From CAVRQM01 sp963822705 (GTDB lineage: Bacteria; Pseudomonadota; Alphaproteobacteria; Acetobacterales; Acetobacteraceae), in NCBI GenBank assembly GCA_963822705.1, contig CAWGIX010000006.1, forward strand, positions 434,001-498,000: a DNA stretch of 64,000 nucleotides, read 5' to 3'. The number at the start of each line of letters is the position of its first letter. Position 1 is the stretch's first letter. The translations under genes and the position numbers were made by a program. Shown in pieces: positions 50,700-58,862 of the stretch. The notes below the pieces were generated by a model. The model worked only from the letters and a program-made list of their open reading frames with translations, was not told the DNA's origin and did not search any database.

Positions 50700-50959
50700 C
50701 GGGTCTCCTGCTGGCCACGCGGGCCTCTACCGCCGCGCGCGCCATTGGTTGCGCGCCCCCCCCGATCCGGCGCGGACTGGTGATCGCGCCAAAACGGGAA
50801 GGGACGGCGGGCCGGTGCCGGGCCCGGACCGCTCCGGCGAGCGCGCCTGCTTCCGCTTCGTTAGTCATTGTCAGGCGTAATCGGCATTCCTGACAAAGCC
50901 GACCGGCGCGCCCTCGCTTCGCCCCGGGGCTTTTCGGCAGCTGCAGCAACGGACCAAGG

Positions 50960-53900
50960 ATGAGGCAGCTCAACATCCGCCTGCAGCACTGGTCGGAATC
51001 GCCCGAGGTGGAGGCCGAGACGCGGCCGCATCCACGCCGGTTGGGATGGCTCGGGACGGCCGCGCTGGCGATGGGCGGCAGCAACCAGAGCCTGTTTCTC
51101 ATCGCCGCGCTGTTCGTGGGCCAAGGCGACATCCCGGGACAGGGCAGTGCGGCGATCCCGCTGCTGATCGTGGGCCTGCTGCTGAGCTATGCGGCCGCGC
51201 CCGGCTGGACCGAGCTGGTGCTGATGTCGCCCGACCGGGTCGGCGGCATCGCCGCCGCCTGCACCGCTGCCTTCCGCCCCTATAGCCCGATCCTCTCCGC
51301 GCTGGCCGGCGTCTGTTACTGGTGGGGCTGGGTGCCGACCTGCGGCGTGACCGCATTGCTTTCGGCGACCGCGATCAATCAGTGGTGCCTGCCCGCCGTA
51401 CCGGTGCCGCTGATCGCCTGCGCCTTGGTGCTGCTGTTCACCGCGGTCAATCTGTGCGGGGTGCAATGGGTGGCTCGGCTGGCCGGTGCCGGTCGCCACT
51501 GCCTCCGCATCGCTCGCCTTCGTGTCCATGGCCGCACCGCTCGCCGCCGGCCAGGTCAACTGGGCGGCGGGCTTCCAGCTCCACCTGACGACGCCGTTCC
51601 CCGGCTGGTTCGGCGCCATGACTTCGGTGATGGCGGGGTTGTACCTGATCGGGTTCGGCGCGCCGGCGTTCGAGGCGGCGGCGTGCCATGTCGGCGAGAC
51701 CGTCGACCCGGCCCGCAACGTGCCGCGGGCCATGCTTGCCAGCGCCGCAATGGCCGCGCTCTATTTCGCCGTTCTGCCGTCGGTCTGGTTGGGCGTGCTG
51801 GGGCCGGACGCGCTCGGCGAGGACCTGGCGACTGGCGCTCGGACCCACCTTCGCGCCGCTGTTCGGCAGCTTTGCGAAGTCGGCCGCGATCGGCTTCATG
51901 ATGTTCAACATGTTCCACGGCACCATCCAGCCGCTGGCGGGTGCGGCGCGGACTCTGGCGCAGCTCGCGGAGGACGGACTTGCGCCGCGCTTGCTGGCCC
52001 GGCGCTTGCCTACCGATGCGCCGTGGGTGGCGACGCTGCTGACCGCCGGCTTCGCCATCCTGTTCCTGCTGATCGGCGATCCGATCTGGCTGATCGCCGC
52101 CGCCAATTTCACCTATCTCATCGGCATTTGCCTTCCGAGCGTCGCGGTCTGGCTGCTCCGGCGCGATGCCCCCGACGCGGCACGGCCGTATCGCGCCCCG
52201 CGCGGCACGGTCGGGCTCGGGGTCGCCGCGGCCGCGGTTTGGGGCGTGCAGCGCCCTGCTCGGATTCGAGCAGTTCGGACTGCCGACGGTCGTGTTCGGG
52301 TTGCTGATGGCGTATTCCGGCGCCGGCATCTACGCATTGCGGATGCTGGAGGACCGGCGGCGGCCGTGGCTTGCACGGGCTCGGCCGCAGCCTGCACTCA
52401 AAGCTCACCGGCGCGATGCTGCTCGTGCTCGGCCTCGATGCGGTCGGCTACATCCTGGCCATCGGTGCCATTCCGAACAGCCATGCGGCGTTCGTGGTCG
52501 CGCTGGAGGACATTTTCGTCGCCGTCGCGATGCTGACGATCAGCGTCGGCATCGTCTTGCCGGGCATCGTCGCCCATTCCGCCGACCAGGTCCGCAGCGC
52601 GGCCGCAGCGCCTCGCCTTCGGGACGGTGCGAGATTTTGCGGTCGCCATGGACGCGCTCGGCGAAGGCAAGCTCGAAGCCGCGCATGCGGCGGTGGACAT
52701 CGTTCCTGTCGTGGTCAACTCGCGCGATGAACTCGGTGCGATGGCGGAGAGCTTCAACATGCTGCAACAGAGCGTAAAGCACGCCGCAGTCGGACTCGAT
52801 CGGGCGCGCGAGGGCCTGAGTGTCGCGCGCTCGGAGCTGCTCGACAGCAACGCGGCTCTGGCCAGCACCGTGGAGGAGCAGGACCGGCTGGCCTTCGAGC
52901 TGGTTCGCGCCAAGGAGGCGGCGATCCGCGATGCACTGCATGACTCGCTGACGGGTCTGCCCAATCGCGTCTTCTTCATGGAGCGGCTGAACGAGGTGCT
53001 GACGAGACACGAGGACCCGCGAGGGAGCGGGCACGCGGTGCTTTTCATCGACCTGGACGGCTTTAAAGTCGTCAACGACAGCCTGGGTCACATGGCCGGC
53101 GACGATCTGATCATCCAGGTCGCCGCCCGGCTCCGCGCCATGCTTTACCGCAAGAACGACACCGGCACCGCTGGTGACAGCGACACCGCCAGGAATGTCC
53201 TGGCACGGTTGGGGGGCGACGAGTTCACCCTGCTGATATCCGGCGTCACCGTGCCGGAGGACGCAATGACGGTCGCTGCGCGCGTGCAGGACGCGTTGGC
53301 GGCCCCGTTCTCGATCAGAGGTCAGGAGGTCCACACCTCAGCCAGTATCGGAATTGCGCCGAGTTGCAGCGGATATCACACCGCGGAGGACATTCTGCGG
53401 GACGCCGACCTGGCCATGTACCGCGCCAAGACGCTCGGCAAGGGGCGTGCGGAACTTTACGACGAGTCGATGCACGCCACGGCGTCGAAACGCCTGCAGC
53501 TGCAGAACGACTTGCGGCGGGCGTTGCGCGACCAGGAATTCGTGCTGCACTATCAACCCATACTCTCGCTCGCTACCGAGGAAATCGTCGGTTTCGAGGC
53601 ACTGGTCCGTTGGCAGCCTCCCGGCCAGAAGCTGATTTATCCGGGCGACTTCATCCCGCTTGCCGAAGAAACCGGACTCATCGTCCCGCTCGGGATATGG
53701 GTGCTGCGGGAGGCATGTCTGAACGTGCATGCCTGGAACCGGCAGTTCAAACGGGCGCGCACGCTGAGCATGAGCGTCAACCTTTCGCCGCGCCAATTTG
53801 CCCAGCGCGAACTGGTGCGCGATGTCGAGCGCGTGCTGAGCGAGACCGAGGTCGACCCGGGCACGATCAAGCTGGAGCTTACCGAGACCAGCACCATGGG

Positions 53901-54352
53901 CGATCCCGAGCGCTCCGTGCGCGTGCTCCGCGAGCTCAAGTCGATCGGGGTCGAACTCGCCGTGGACGATTTCGGGACGGGTTACTCTTCGCTCAGTTAT
54001 CTGCAGCAAATTCCCGCTTGACGTCCTGAAGATCGATCGCTCGTTCGTGTCCGGCCTGATGGACAATCGGGAGAGCCGGCAGATCATCATGACGATCATC
54101 ACGCTGGCCCACGGCATGGGGATGAAGGTGGTTGCCGAGGGCATCGAGTTGCGGGAGCAGATGCTGGAACTGAGGCGGCTGGACTGCGGTTTCGGGCAGG
54201 GCTTCCTGTTTTCCAAACCGCGCCCCGGGCCCGATATCATCACCATGATGGGCGCTGCTTCCTGTCCTGACAGGCTACCCGCCGAGGTCGGCGCGCAGCC
54301 TGTACCTTCGCCCGCGAGGAAGGCGTCAGCCCCGGAACCGGTCAGCCCCTAG
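50960..54352 (+). CDS. Amino-acid permease fused to HAMP-GGDEF-EAL c-di-GMP enzyme (six frame breaks)
   Basis: After joining, about 1,128 residues. Residues ~1-470 are an APC-superfamily permease with about 12 membrane segments (LGTAALAMGGSNQSLFLIAA, IGFMMFNMFHGTIQPLAGAA). Two further helices follow (SKLTGAMLLVLGLDAVGYIL), then a HAMP-like linker, a diguanylate cyclase domain with intact GGDEF (ARLGGDEFTLLI, ~residue 750) and a phosphodiesterase domain with intact EAL (IVGFEALVRW) and DDFGTGYSSL. Breaks near 51488, 51835, 52250, 52360, 52610 and 54018 are each explained by one extra base. No stop codon or plausible new start separates permease from signalling part, so a transport-linked or amino-acid-sensing c-di-GMP regulator is inferred. 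Confidence 0.78.
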
Positions 54353-54510
54353 CATCCGCCAGAGCCGCCTCGCGCTTGCCGTCCACCGCGAACCATGTAT
54401 AAGCCGCGCCTTCCCTGCCGGCCGGGACGGCCCCGGTCGGCTATGCTCGCGCGCCATCGGGGCGCGGGACCCAAAAGGTCCGGAGCGGAGACAAGCCAGA
54501 GGGGTCTTGC

Positions 54511-54988
54511 ATGCCGCTATACGAATGCGTGCTGATTGCGCGCAACGATGTCACGCAACAGCAGGTCGAGGCGATCGCCGACGGCTTTGCGACCCAGTTC
54601 GAGCCCGAGGGCGGGTCGATCAAGAAGCGGGAATACTGGGGGCTGCGCACGCTCGCCTACCGCATCAAGAAGAACCGCAAGGGCCACTACATGCTGCTCG
54701 GGCTGGACGTGCAGCCGGCGGCAGTTACGGAAATGGAGCGCCAGCTTGGGCTGAACGAGGACGTGCTGCGGTTCATGACGGTGCGGGTCGACCAGATCGA
54801 CGAGGCGCCAAGCGCCGTGCTGGCCCGCAAGTCCGACGACCGCGAACGCGGTTTCCGTGGGCCGAAACCGGCCGGGCGGTTCGAAGTCCGGGCGCAAGCG
54901 CGGCTACGACGACCGTGAGGAATTCCGCGCCCGGGAAAATCCGCTGACAGAGGAACGCGAGGGCGGTTTCCGCCCAATCGAAGACTAA
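54511..54988 (+). CDS. rpsF: 30S ribosomal protein bS6 (one frame break)
   Basis: bS6 binds 16S rRNA together with bS18. It starts MPLYECVLIARNDVTQQQVE and contains REYWGLRTLAYRIKKNRKGH and the RFMTVRVD strand. The uninterrupted frame stops at 54918. One extra base near 54885 would restore the tail KSGRKRGYDDREEFRAREN, ending GGFRPIED at 54988, just 15 bp before rpsR as expected in this operon. Corrected length is 158 residues, with the charged C-terminal extension seen in alphaproteobacteria. First gene of rpsF-rpsR-rplI. Confidence 0.94.
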
Positions 54989-55003
54989 GGAGCACGCCCC
55001 AAA

Positions 55004-55279
55004 ATGTCCGATGCCATCGACGTCAACCCGGCCCAGCGGCGCAGCGCCGTAGGCGCCCGGCGGCCGTTCTACCGTCGCCGCAAATCCTGCCCGTTCGCCG
55101 GGCCGAATGCGCCAAAGATCGACTACAAGGACGTAAGGCTGCTGTCGCGCTTCTTGTCCGAGCGCGGCAAAATCGTGCCCAGCCGCATCACCGCCGTGTC
55201 GGCCAAAAGACAGCGCGAACTGGCGACCGCGATCAAGCGAGCCCGCTTCCTTGCCTTGCTACCCTACGTCGTGAGCTGA
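55004..55279 (+). CDS. rpsR: 30S ribosomal protein bS18
   Basis: This is a 91-residue basic protein with the family core RRKSCPFAGPNAPKIDYKDV followed by LLSRFLSERGKIVPSRIT and the terminal QRELATAIKRARFLALLPYV. It partners bS6 on the 30S platform. It lies 15 bp after the corrected rpsF stop and 13 bp before rplI, and is intact. Confidence 0.97.
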   Translation: MSDAIDVNPAQRRSAVGARRPFYRRRKSCPFAGPNAPKIDYKDVRLLSRFLSERGKIVPSRITAVSAKRQRELATAIKRARFLALLPYVVS

Positions 55280-55292
55280 GGAGCTTCTCGCC

Positions 55293-55862
55293 ATGCCAGC
55301 CGTGGAACTGATTTTGCTGCAGCGCGTGGACAAGCTGGGGCAGATGGGCGAGGTCGTGCGCGTAAAGCCGGGGTTCGCGCGCAACTACCTGCTGCCGCAG
55401 CGCAAGGCGATCCGGGCCAGCAAGGAGAATCTCGCCCGGTTCGAGCAGCAGCGCTCCCAGCTCGAGGCGCAAAACCTGAAACGCCGCGAGGAGGCCGAGC
55501 GGGTGGCCGAGCGGGTGCATGGCCTCTCGGTAGTCATAATCCGCCAAGCCGGCGAGGGCGGCGGGCTGTATGGCTCGGTATCCTCGCGCGACATTGCCGA
55601 GGCTTGCGGCGCGGCCGGGCTTACGGTCGACCGTTCGCAGGTAGTGCTGCCGCATCCTATAAAAACGCTGGGCGTGGCACCGGTGCGCGTGATGCTGCAC
55701 CCGGAAGTGTCGATCCCGGTCTCGGTGAACGTGGCGCGCAGCCCGGAAGAGGCGGAACGCCAGGCACGGGGCGAGCGCGTCGGCGTGGAAGCGGACGAAA
55801 CGCCGGACGCGTCGGAGACGATGTTCGAGCCTGGCGCCCAGCCGGAGGTCGAAGCCGGATAG
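55293..55862 (+). CDS. rplI: 50S ribosomal protein bL9
   Basis: This 189-residue protein begins MPAVELILLQRVDKLGQMGE. The family signature GxxVxVKxGFARNYLLPQ is visible as GEVVRVKPGFARNYLLPQRK. The central connecting helix (ENLARFEQQRSQLEAQNLKR) and the C-terminal rRNA-binding domain follow. An acidic tail (DETPDASETMFEPGAQPEVE) extends the usual length, as in many alphaproteobacteria. Last gene of the ribosomal operon, and intact. Confidence 0.97.
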   Translation: MPAVELILLQRVDKLGQMGEVVRVKPGFARNYLLPQRKAIRASKENLARFEQQRSQLEAQNLKRREEAERVAERVHGLSVVIIRQAGEGGGLYGSVSSRDIAEACGAAGLTVDRSQVVLPHPIKTLGVAPVRVMLHPEVSIPVSVNVARSPEEAERQARGERVGVEADETPDASETMFEPGAQPEVEAG

Positions 55863-55968
55863 CCGTTTGCGAAACCGGGCACGTTCAGGAACCGGAGCGC
55901 CTGCCGCTCGTTGACCGCCTTCAGAAGATTACCCAGTATTTAACCGTGGCATCACGGGAGAGTGTGGG

Positions 55969-57209
55969 ATGCGGTCGCTGCTTGATCGGATTCTCCGGGG
56001 CTACGTCGTGCTCGGGCGCCTGTCCGTTCGGTGGCCGGACGGATCGCTCTCGACCTACGCGGGTGAGCCTGGGCCGGAGGCGCTGGTCGAGCTGACCACC
56101 GACCGAAGTGTGCGCCGGATGGCGCTGAACCCCGGGCTTGCTGCCGGGGAAGAGTACATGGACGGCGGGCTGGTTCCGGTCGACTGCAGCATCTATGAGG
56201 TGTTGGACGTCCTGCTCACCAACCTGATGGCGGAGACCTCCGATACTCGCGTGATCCAGATGCGGGGCGCGATCGGGCAGCTGACACGGCGGTTGGCGCA
56301 ATTCAATCCGAGCTGGCGGGCGCGACGCAACGCGGCGCATCACTACGATTGAACGGCCGGCTCTACAGCCTGTTTTTGGATCGCGATCGGCAATACTCGT
56401 GCGCCTATTTTGCCCGTGGCGGCGAGACGCTGGAGGAGGCGCAGGCTGCCAAAAAGCGGCATATCGCGGCGAAACTGCTGCTGGATCGCCCGAATCTCGA
56501 CGTGCTGGACATCGGCAGCGGTTGGGGCGGCATGGCGCTGACCCTGGCCCGCGATTTTGGCGCGCGGGTGACCGGGATCACGCTGTCCACCGAACAATTG
56601 GCCGAGTCCCAGGCGCGGGCTGCTGCCGAGGGATTGGCCGACCGCGTCAGTTTTGAGCTGCTCGATTACCGTGCGCTGCACCGCCGGTTCGACCGCATCG
56701 TCTCCGTGGGCATGTTCGAGCATGTCGGCGTGGTTCACTACCGGCAGTTTTTCGACGTGGTGAAACGCTGCCTGGCGCCCGACGGCGTGGCGCTGCTGCA
56801 CGCGATCGGCCGTAGCGACGGTCCCGGCTTCACCAATCCGTGGTTGGCGAAATACATCTTTCCGGGCGGCTATTGCCCGGCGCTGTCCGAAGTTTTTCCG
56901 GCGATCGAGAAAGCTGGGCTGATCGTTACCGACGTCGAGATCCTGCGAATGCACTATGCCGAGACGCTGCGCCATTGGCGCCGCCGCTTTGCCTCCAACC
57001 GCGACGCGATCCAGTCGATCTACGACGAGCGCTTTTGCCGGATGTTCGAGTTCTACCTGGCGGGCTCGGAACTGGCGTTCCGCCGCGAGGGCCAAATAGT
57101 GTTCCAGATCCAATTGACGCGCGACATCCAGGCCGTGCCGCTGACACGCGATTACATGGTCGAGGCGGAGCGGGCGGGCAGGGCGCCGGTCCACGCGCGC
57201 GCCGGATAG
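55969..57209 (+). CDS. cfa: Cyclopropane-fatty-acyl-phospholipid synthase (one frame break)
   Basis: Cfa adds a methylene bridge from S-adenosylmethionine to unsaturated lipid chains of the membrane. The N-terminal lipid-binding domain (LNPGLAAGEEYMDGGLVPVD, RRNAAHHYD) ends at an apparent stop at 56352. One missing T restores HHYDLNGRLYSLFL and the SAM-dependent half, with VLDIGSGWGGMALTLARDFG, ITLSTEQL, VSVGMFEHVG and the final YLAGSELAFRREGQIVFQIQ. Joined length is 413 residues, normal. It follows rplI by about 100 bp. Confidence 0.93.
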
Positions 57210-57311
57210 CTACCAGACGGTGCGCACCCCATAGGCGGCAAAGATGCGGTCGTCGGTTATCACCGTGAGGTCGCGGCGCAGCGCCTGTGCGATCAGCATG
57301 CGGTCCGTTGG
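57210..57311 (-). pseudogene. C-terminal remnant of a VapC-type PIN-domain toxin
   Basis: The last 33 codons of a PIN-domain ribonuclease remain: PTDRMLIAQALRRDLTVITD followed by DRIFAAYGVRTVW and a stop. These are the conserved acidic D-R-x-L-I-A-Q and T-x-D-x-x-F-A-A-Y-G-V blocks. Upstream of 57311 the sequence changes abruptly to AT-richer DNA with no PIN N-terminus. The matching antitoxin remnant lies 1.2 kb away on the same strand, with a foreign cassette between. The toxin is certainly non-functional. Confidence 0.75.
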
Positions 57312-57490
57312 GACTTGGCCGCAGATGCAGATAGTGTCTTGTTTTGGACCTTGCCCGACGCTGGTTGTATGCGGCGTGGCGAGAGCGGACAAAAAGAAAG
57401 TGCTTGCCGCTCTTGCTGTTCTCAGTATGTTCTATATCTCCGGTGAGATGGGTTATGGCATAGTCGGATGGGAATGATAGGATAGAGAAT

Positions 57491-57508
57491 AAGTTATGTG
57501 GATAACTT
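57491..57508. promoter_or_regulatory. Palindrome with embedded TGTGGATAA (DnaA-box-like)
   Basis: A perfect 7-bp inverted repeat, AAGTTAT-GTGG-ATAACTT, lies 85 bp before the cassette's first gene, in DNA of 37-45% GC by hand count (57421-57540). It contains TGTGGATAA, the complement of the DnaA-box consensus TTATCCACA. It could be an operator for the cassette or a DnaA site. Neither can be proved from sequence alone. Confidence 0.35.
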
Positions 57509-57592
57509 GAAACTCTGTACTAAGTTGCTGTTGACCCCTAATGTGCTATCGCCCATCGTGTTCGCGTCGAGAGTGAACCAAGGAGGGACATA

Positions 57593-57850
57593 ATGCCGCG
57601 GGTAAGAATCGAGAGAGTGCGAGACGGACAACATCCTAGTGAGGTTGTGGTGGCGGTTCGCACTGCGGATGGCAGTGCTGAGAAGCTTGTCGTCGATAGC
57701 CGCTCAATTCACGACGATACTCTTGAGGTCGGATACCCAGTAGGAGAGGATGAGGATCGACTGCTGGTTGAACTGCCGAGGGAGTCAGTTCGCGGTCTAT
57801 GGCGAGTTTGGGTGAGGCGTGACGCCGTGGTAGATCGTATGCCTGCGTGA
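57593..57850 (+). CDS. Hypothetical 85-residue protein, partner of dCTP deaminase-like gene
   Basis: It begins MPRVRIERVRDGQHPSEVVV with a full AAGGAGG ribosome-binding site six bases before the ATG, one of the two strongest in the window. It is rich in beta-strand pattern and charge (VAVRTADGSAEKLVVDSRSI, EDRLLVELPRESVRGLWRVW). No family is recognised. Its stop overlaps the start of the next gene (GTGA), so the two are translated together. It is part of an AT-richer cassette inserted in a toxin-antitoxin locus. Confidence 0.65.
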   Translation: MPRVRIERVRDGQHPSEVVVAVRTADGSAEKLVVDSRSIHDDTLEVGYPVGEDEDRLLVELPRESVRGLWRVWVRRDAVVDRMPA

Positions 57851-58413
57851 TCCTTACCGATCGCGAAATAAAAATGGCTTTGGAGCGGGGGGCTCTGATC
57901 ATTGACCCCCGCCCCGACGAGCGAGCTTTCGCGTCAACGAGTGTCGATCTCACTCTTGACCCGGCATTCAGCGAATTTCGGCCATCGGAAACTGGCATCG
58001 ACATATCGATTGACCCCGCTCGCGAGGGCTTCGATCATGATGCCGCGATGGAGCAGGTCACAGAACGCCACTCCATCGACTCGAAAGCCGGGTACCTGCT
58101 TGAGCCCAAAAAGCTGATACTGGGATGGTCTGCCGAATATCTTGACCTCCGCAACGATGCCAGACTAGCGGCCCGCGTTGAAGGGAAAAGCTCACTCGGC
58201 CGCCTTGGCCTGGGTGTGCATGTGACTGCTCCCACAATCCACGCCGGTTTTGACGGACGTATCCGCCTGGAAATCATTAATCACGGGCGAATCCCGATCA
58301 GGCTACGTTGTGGAATGCGTATCTGCCAGCTCATTTTTGAGCAAACACTGGGTACACCCGAGAAGGGGTATGGCGGTCGCTTCGCGGGCCAGAACATTGC
58401 GCGCCGAGGCTGA
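57847..58413 (+). CDS. dcd: dCTP deaminase-like protein
   Basis: This 188-residue protein of the dCTP deaminase/dUTPase fold starts with GTG: MILTDREIKMALERGALIID. The active-site region EGKSSLGRLGLGVHVTAPTI keeps the Ser and Arg of the RSSxxRLGL motif, though its first Arg is Lys. IRLEIINHGRIPIRLRCGM keeps the catalytic Glu. Dcd converts dCTP to dUTP; some family members act in phage defence by depleting dCTP. The setting (a foreign-looking cassette, coupled with an unknown small gene, far from housekeeping nucleotide genes) fits an accessory role, but this is inference. Confidence 0.8.
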   Translation: MILTDREIKMALERGALIIDPRPDERAFASTSVDLTLDPAFSEFRPSETGIDISIDPAREGFDHDAAMEQVTERHSIDSKAGYLLEPKKLILGWSAEYLDLRNDARLAARVEGKSSLGRLGLGVHVTAPTIHAGFDGRIRLEIINHGRIPIRLRCGMRICQLIFEQTLGTPEKGYGGRFAGQNIARRG

Positions 58414-58470
58414 CCTAAACACCGCACCCGCAAGCGTCAACACGAGACACTTAAGGTCTTCGGCAGGAAG

Positions 58471-58486
58471 CCCGCTAAACGCGGGC
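58471..58486. repeat. Short hairpin and first copy of a 13-bp repeat
   Basis: CCCGCTAAACGCGGG forms a small perfect stem just beyond the antitoxin stop codon. The 13-bp core CCCGCTAAACGCG (58471-58483) recurs exactly at 58679-58691 inside the antitoxin, where it creates the nonsense codon. There is no T-run, so it is not a clear rho-independent terminator. It may mark a cassette junction. Confidence 0.45.
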
Positions 58487-58487
58487 A

Positions 58488-58745
58488 TCAGCAATCAAAG
58501 TCACTCCCAGCCTTATGTCTGACTTCGTCGGTCATCGGCGCGAGGATCGACGGGTCGTAGACGAAGTTTTCCCAGCCCGGCAGCTTGCGCCATTCGCCGG
58601 GCTCACGCAGCGGTTTTGGCTCGATCGGAACCAGTTTGGCGATCGGCGTGCCGTTGCGCGCGATCACGACTTCCTCCCCCCGCTAAACGCGCGAGAGCAG
58701 TGCCGATAGTGTGCTCTTTGCCTCGTGCACGTTGACGACACGCAT
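58488..58745 (-). pseudogene. Phd/YefM-family antitoxin with premature stop
   Basis: Starts MRVVNVHEAKSTLSALLSRV, then TAG at 58685-58683 (codon 21) where the family has Glu (RVERGEE), and continues in frame RGEEVVIARNGTPIAKLVPI to KLPGWENFVYDPSILAPMTD. After MTDE the ending is atypical, suggesting the 3' end was replaced at about 58510 by the cassette. Phd antitoxins neutralise PIN/Doc toxins and repress their own operon. With the toxin reduced to a remnant, the antitoxin is no longer constrained. A single G-to-T change or a sequence error would explain the stop. Confidence 0.75.
58679..58691. repeat. Second copy of the 13-bp repeat, within the antitoxin
   Basis: CCCGCTAAACGCG is identical to 58471-58483, 208 bp apart in direct orientation. 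Read on the minus strand it supplies the in-frame TAG of the antitoxin. Two exact 13-mers so close are unlikely by chance in otherwise unrelated sequence, so a recombination or conversion scar is possible. Confidence 0.45.
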
Positions 58746-58862
58746 GATGCACACCCCGAGAGTCCCAGGTTAGCTAAGCCTTAGCCCGCCCAGTGTCAAC
58801 AAACTGTAACTCTCCCCGGGTTTCACATCTCACCCACAGGGCCTCCTGTTGCGTGGGGCGCT

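Noticed and set aside
55969..57209. Two separate genes for the N- and C-terminal halves of cyclopropane synthase
   Set aside because: One missing T at about 56350 restores the conserved HHYDLNGRLYSLFL junction, so a single cfa gene is the simpler reading.
57244..57477. 77-codon plus-strand frame at the cassette edge
   Set aside because: It spans the junction between the VapC remnant (antisense) and the AT-rich leader, so it is a chance frame. A 33-residue hydrophobic tail within it lacks a ribosome-binding site.
58303..58494. Minus-strand 63-codon frame where the VapC N-terminus would be expected
   Set aside because: It shows no PIN-domain N-terminal motif (LLLDTxxLL type) and is antisense to the deaminase gene.
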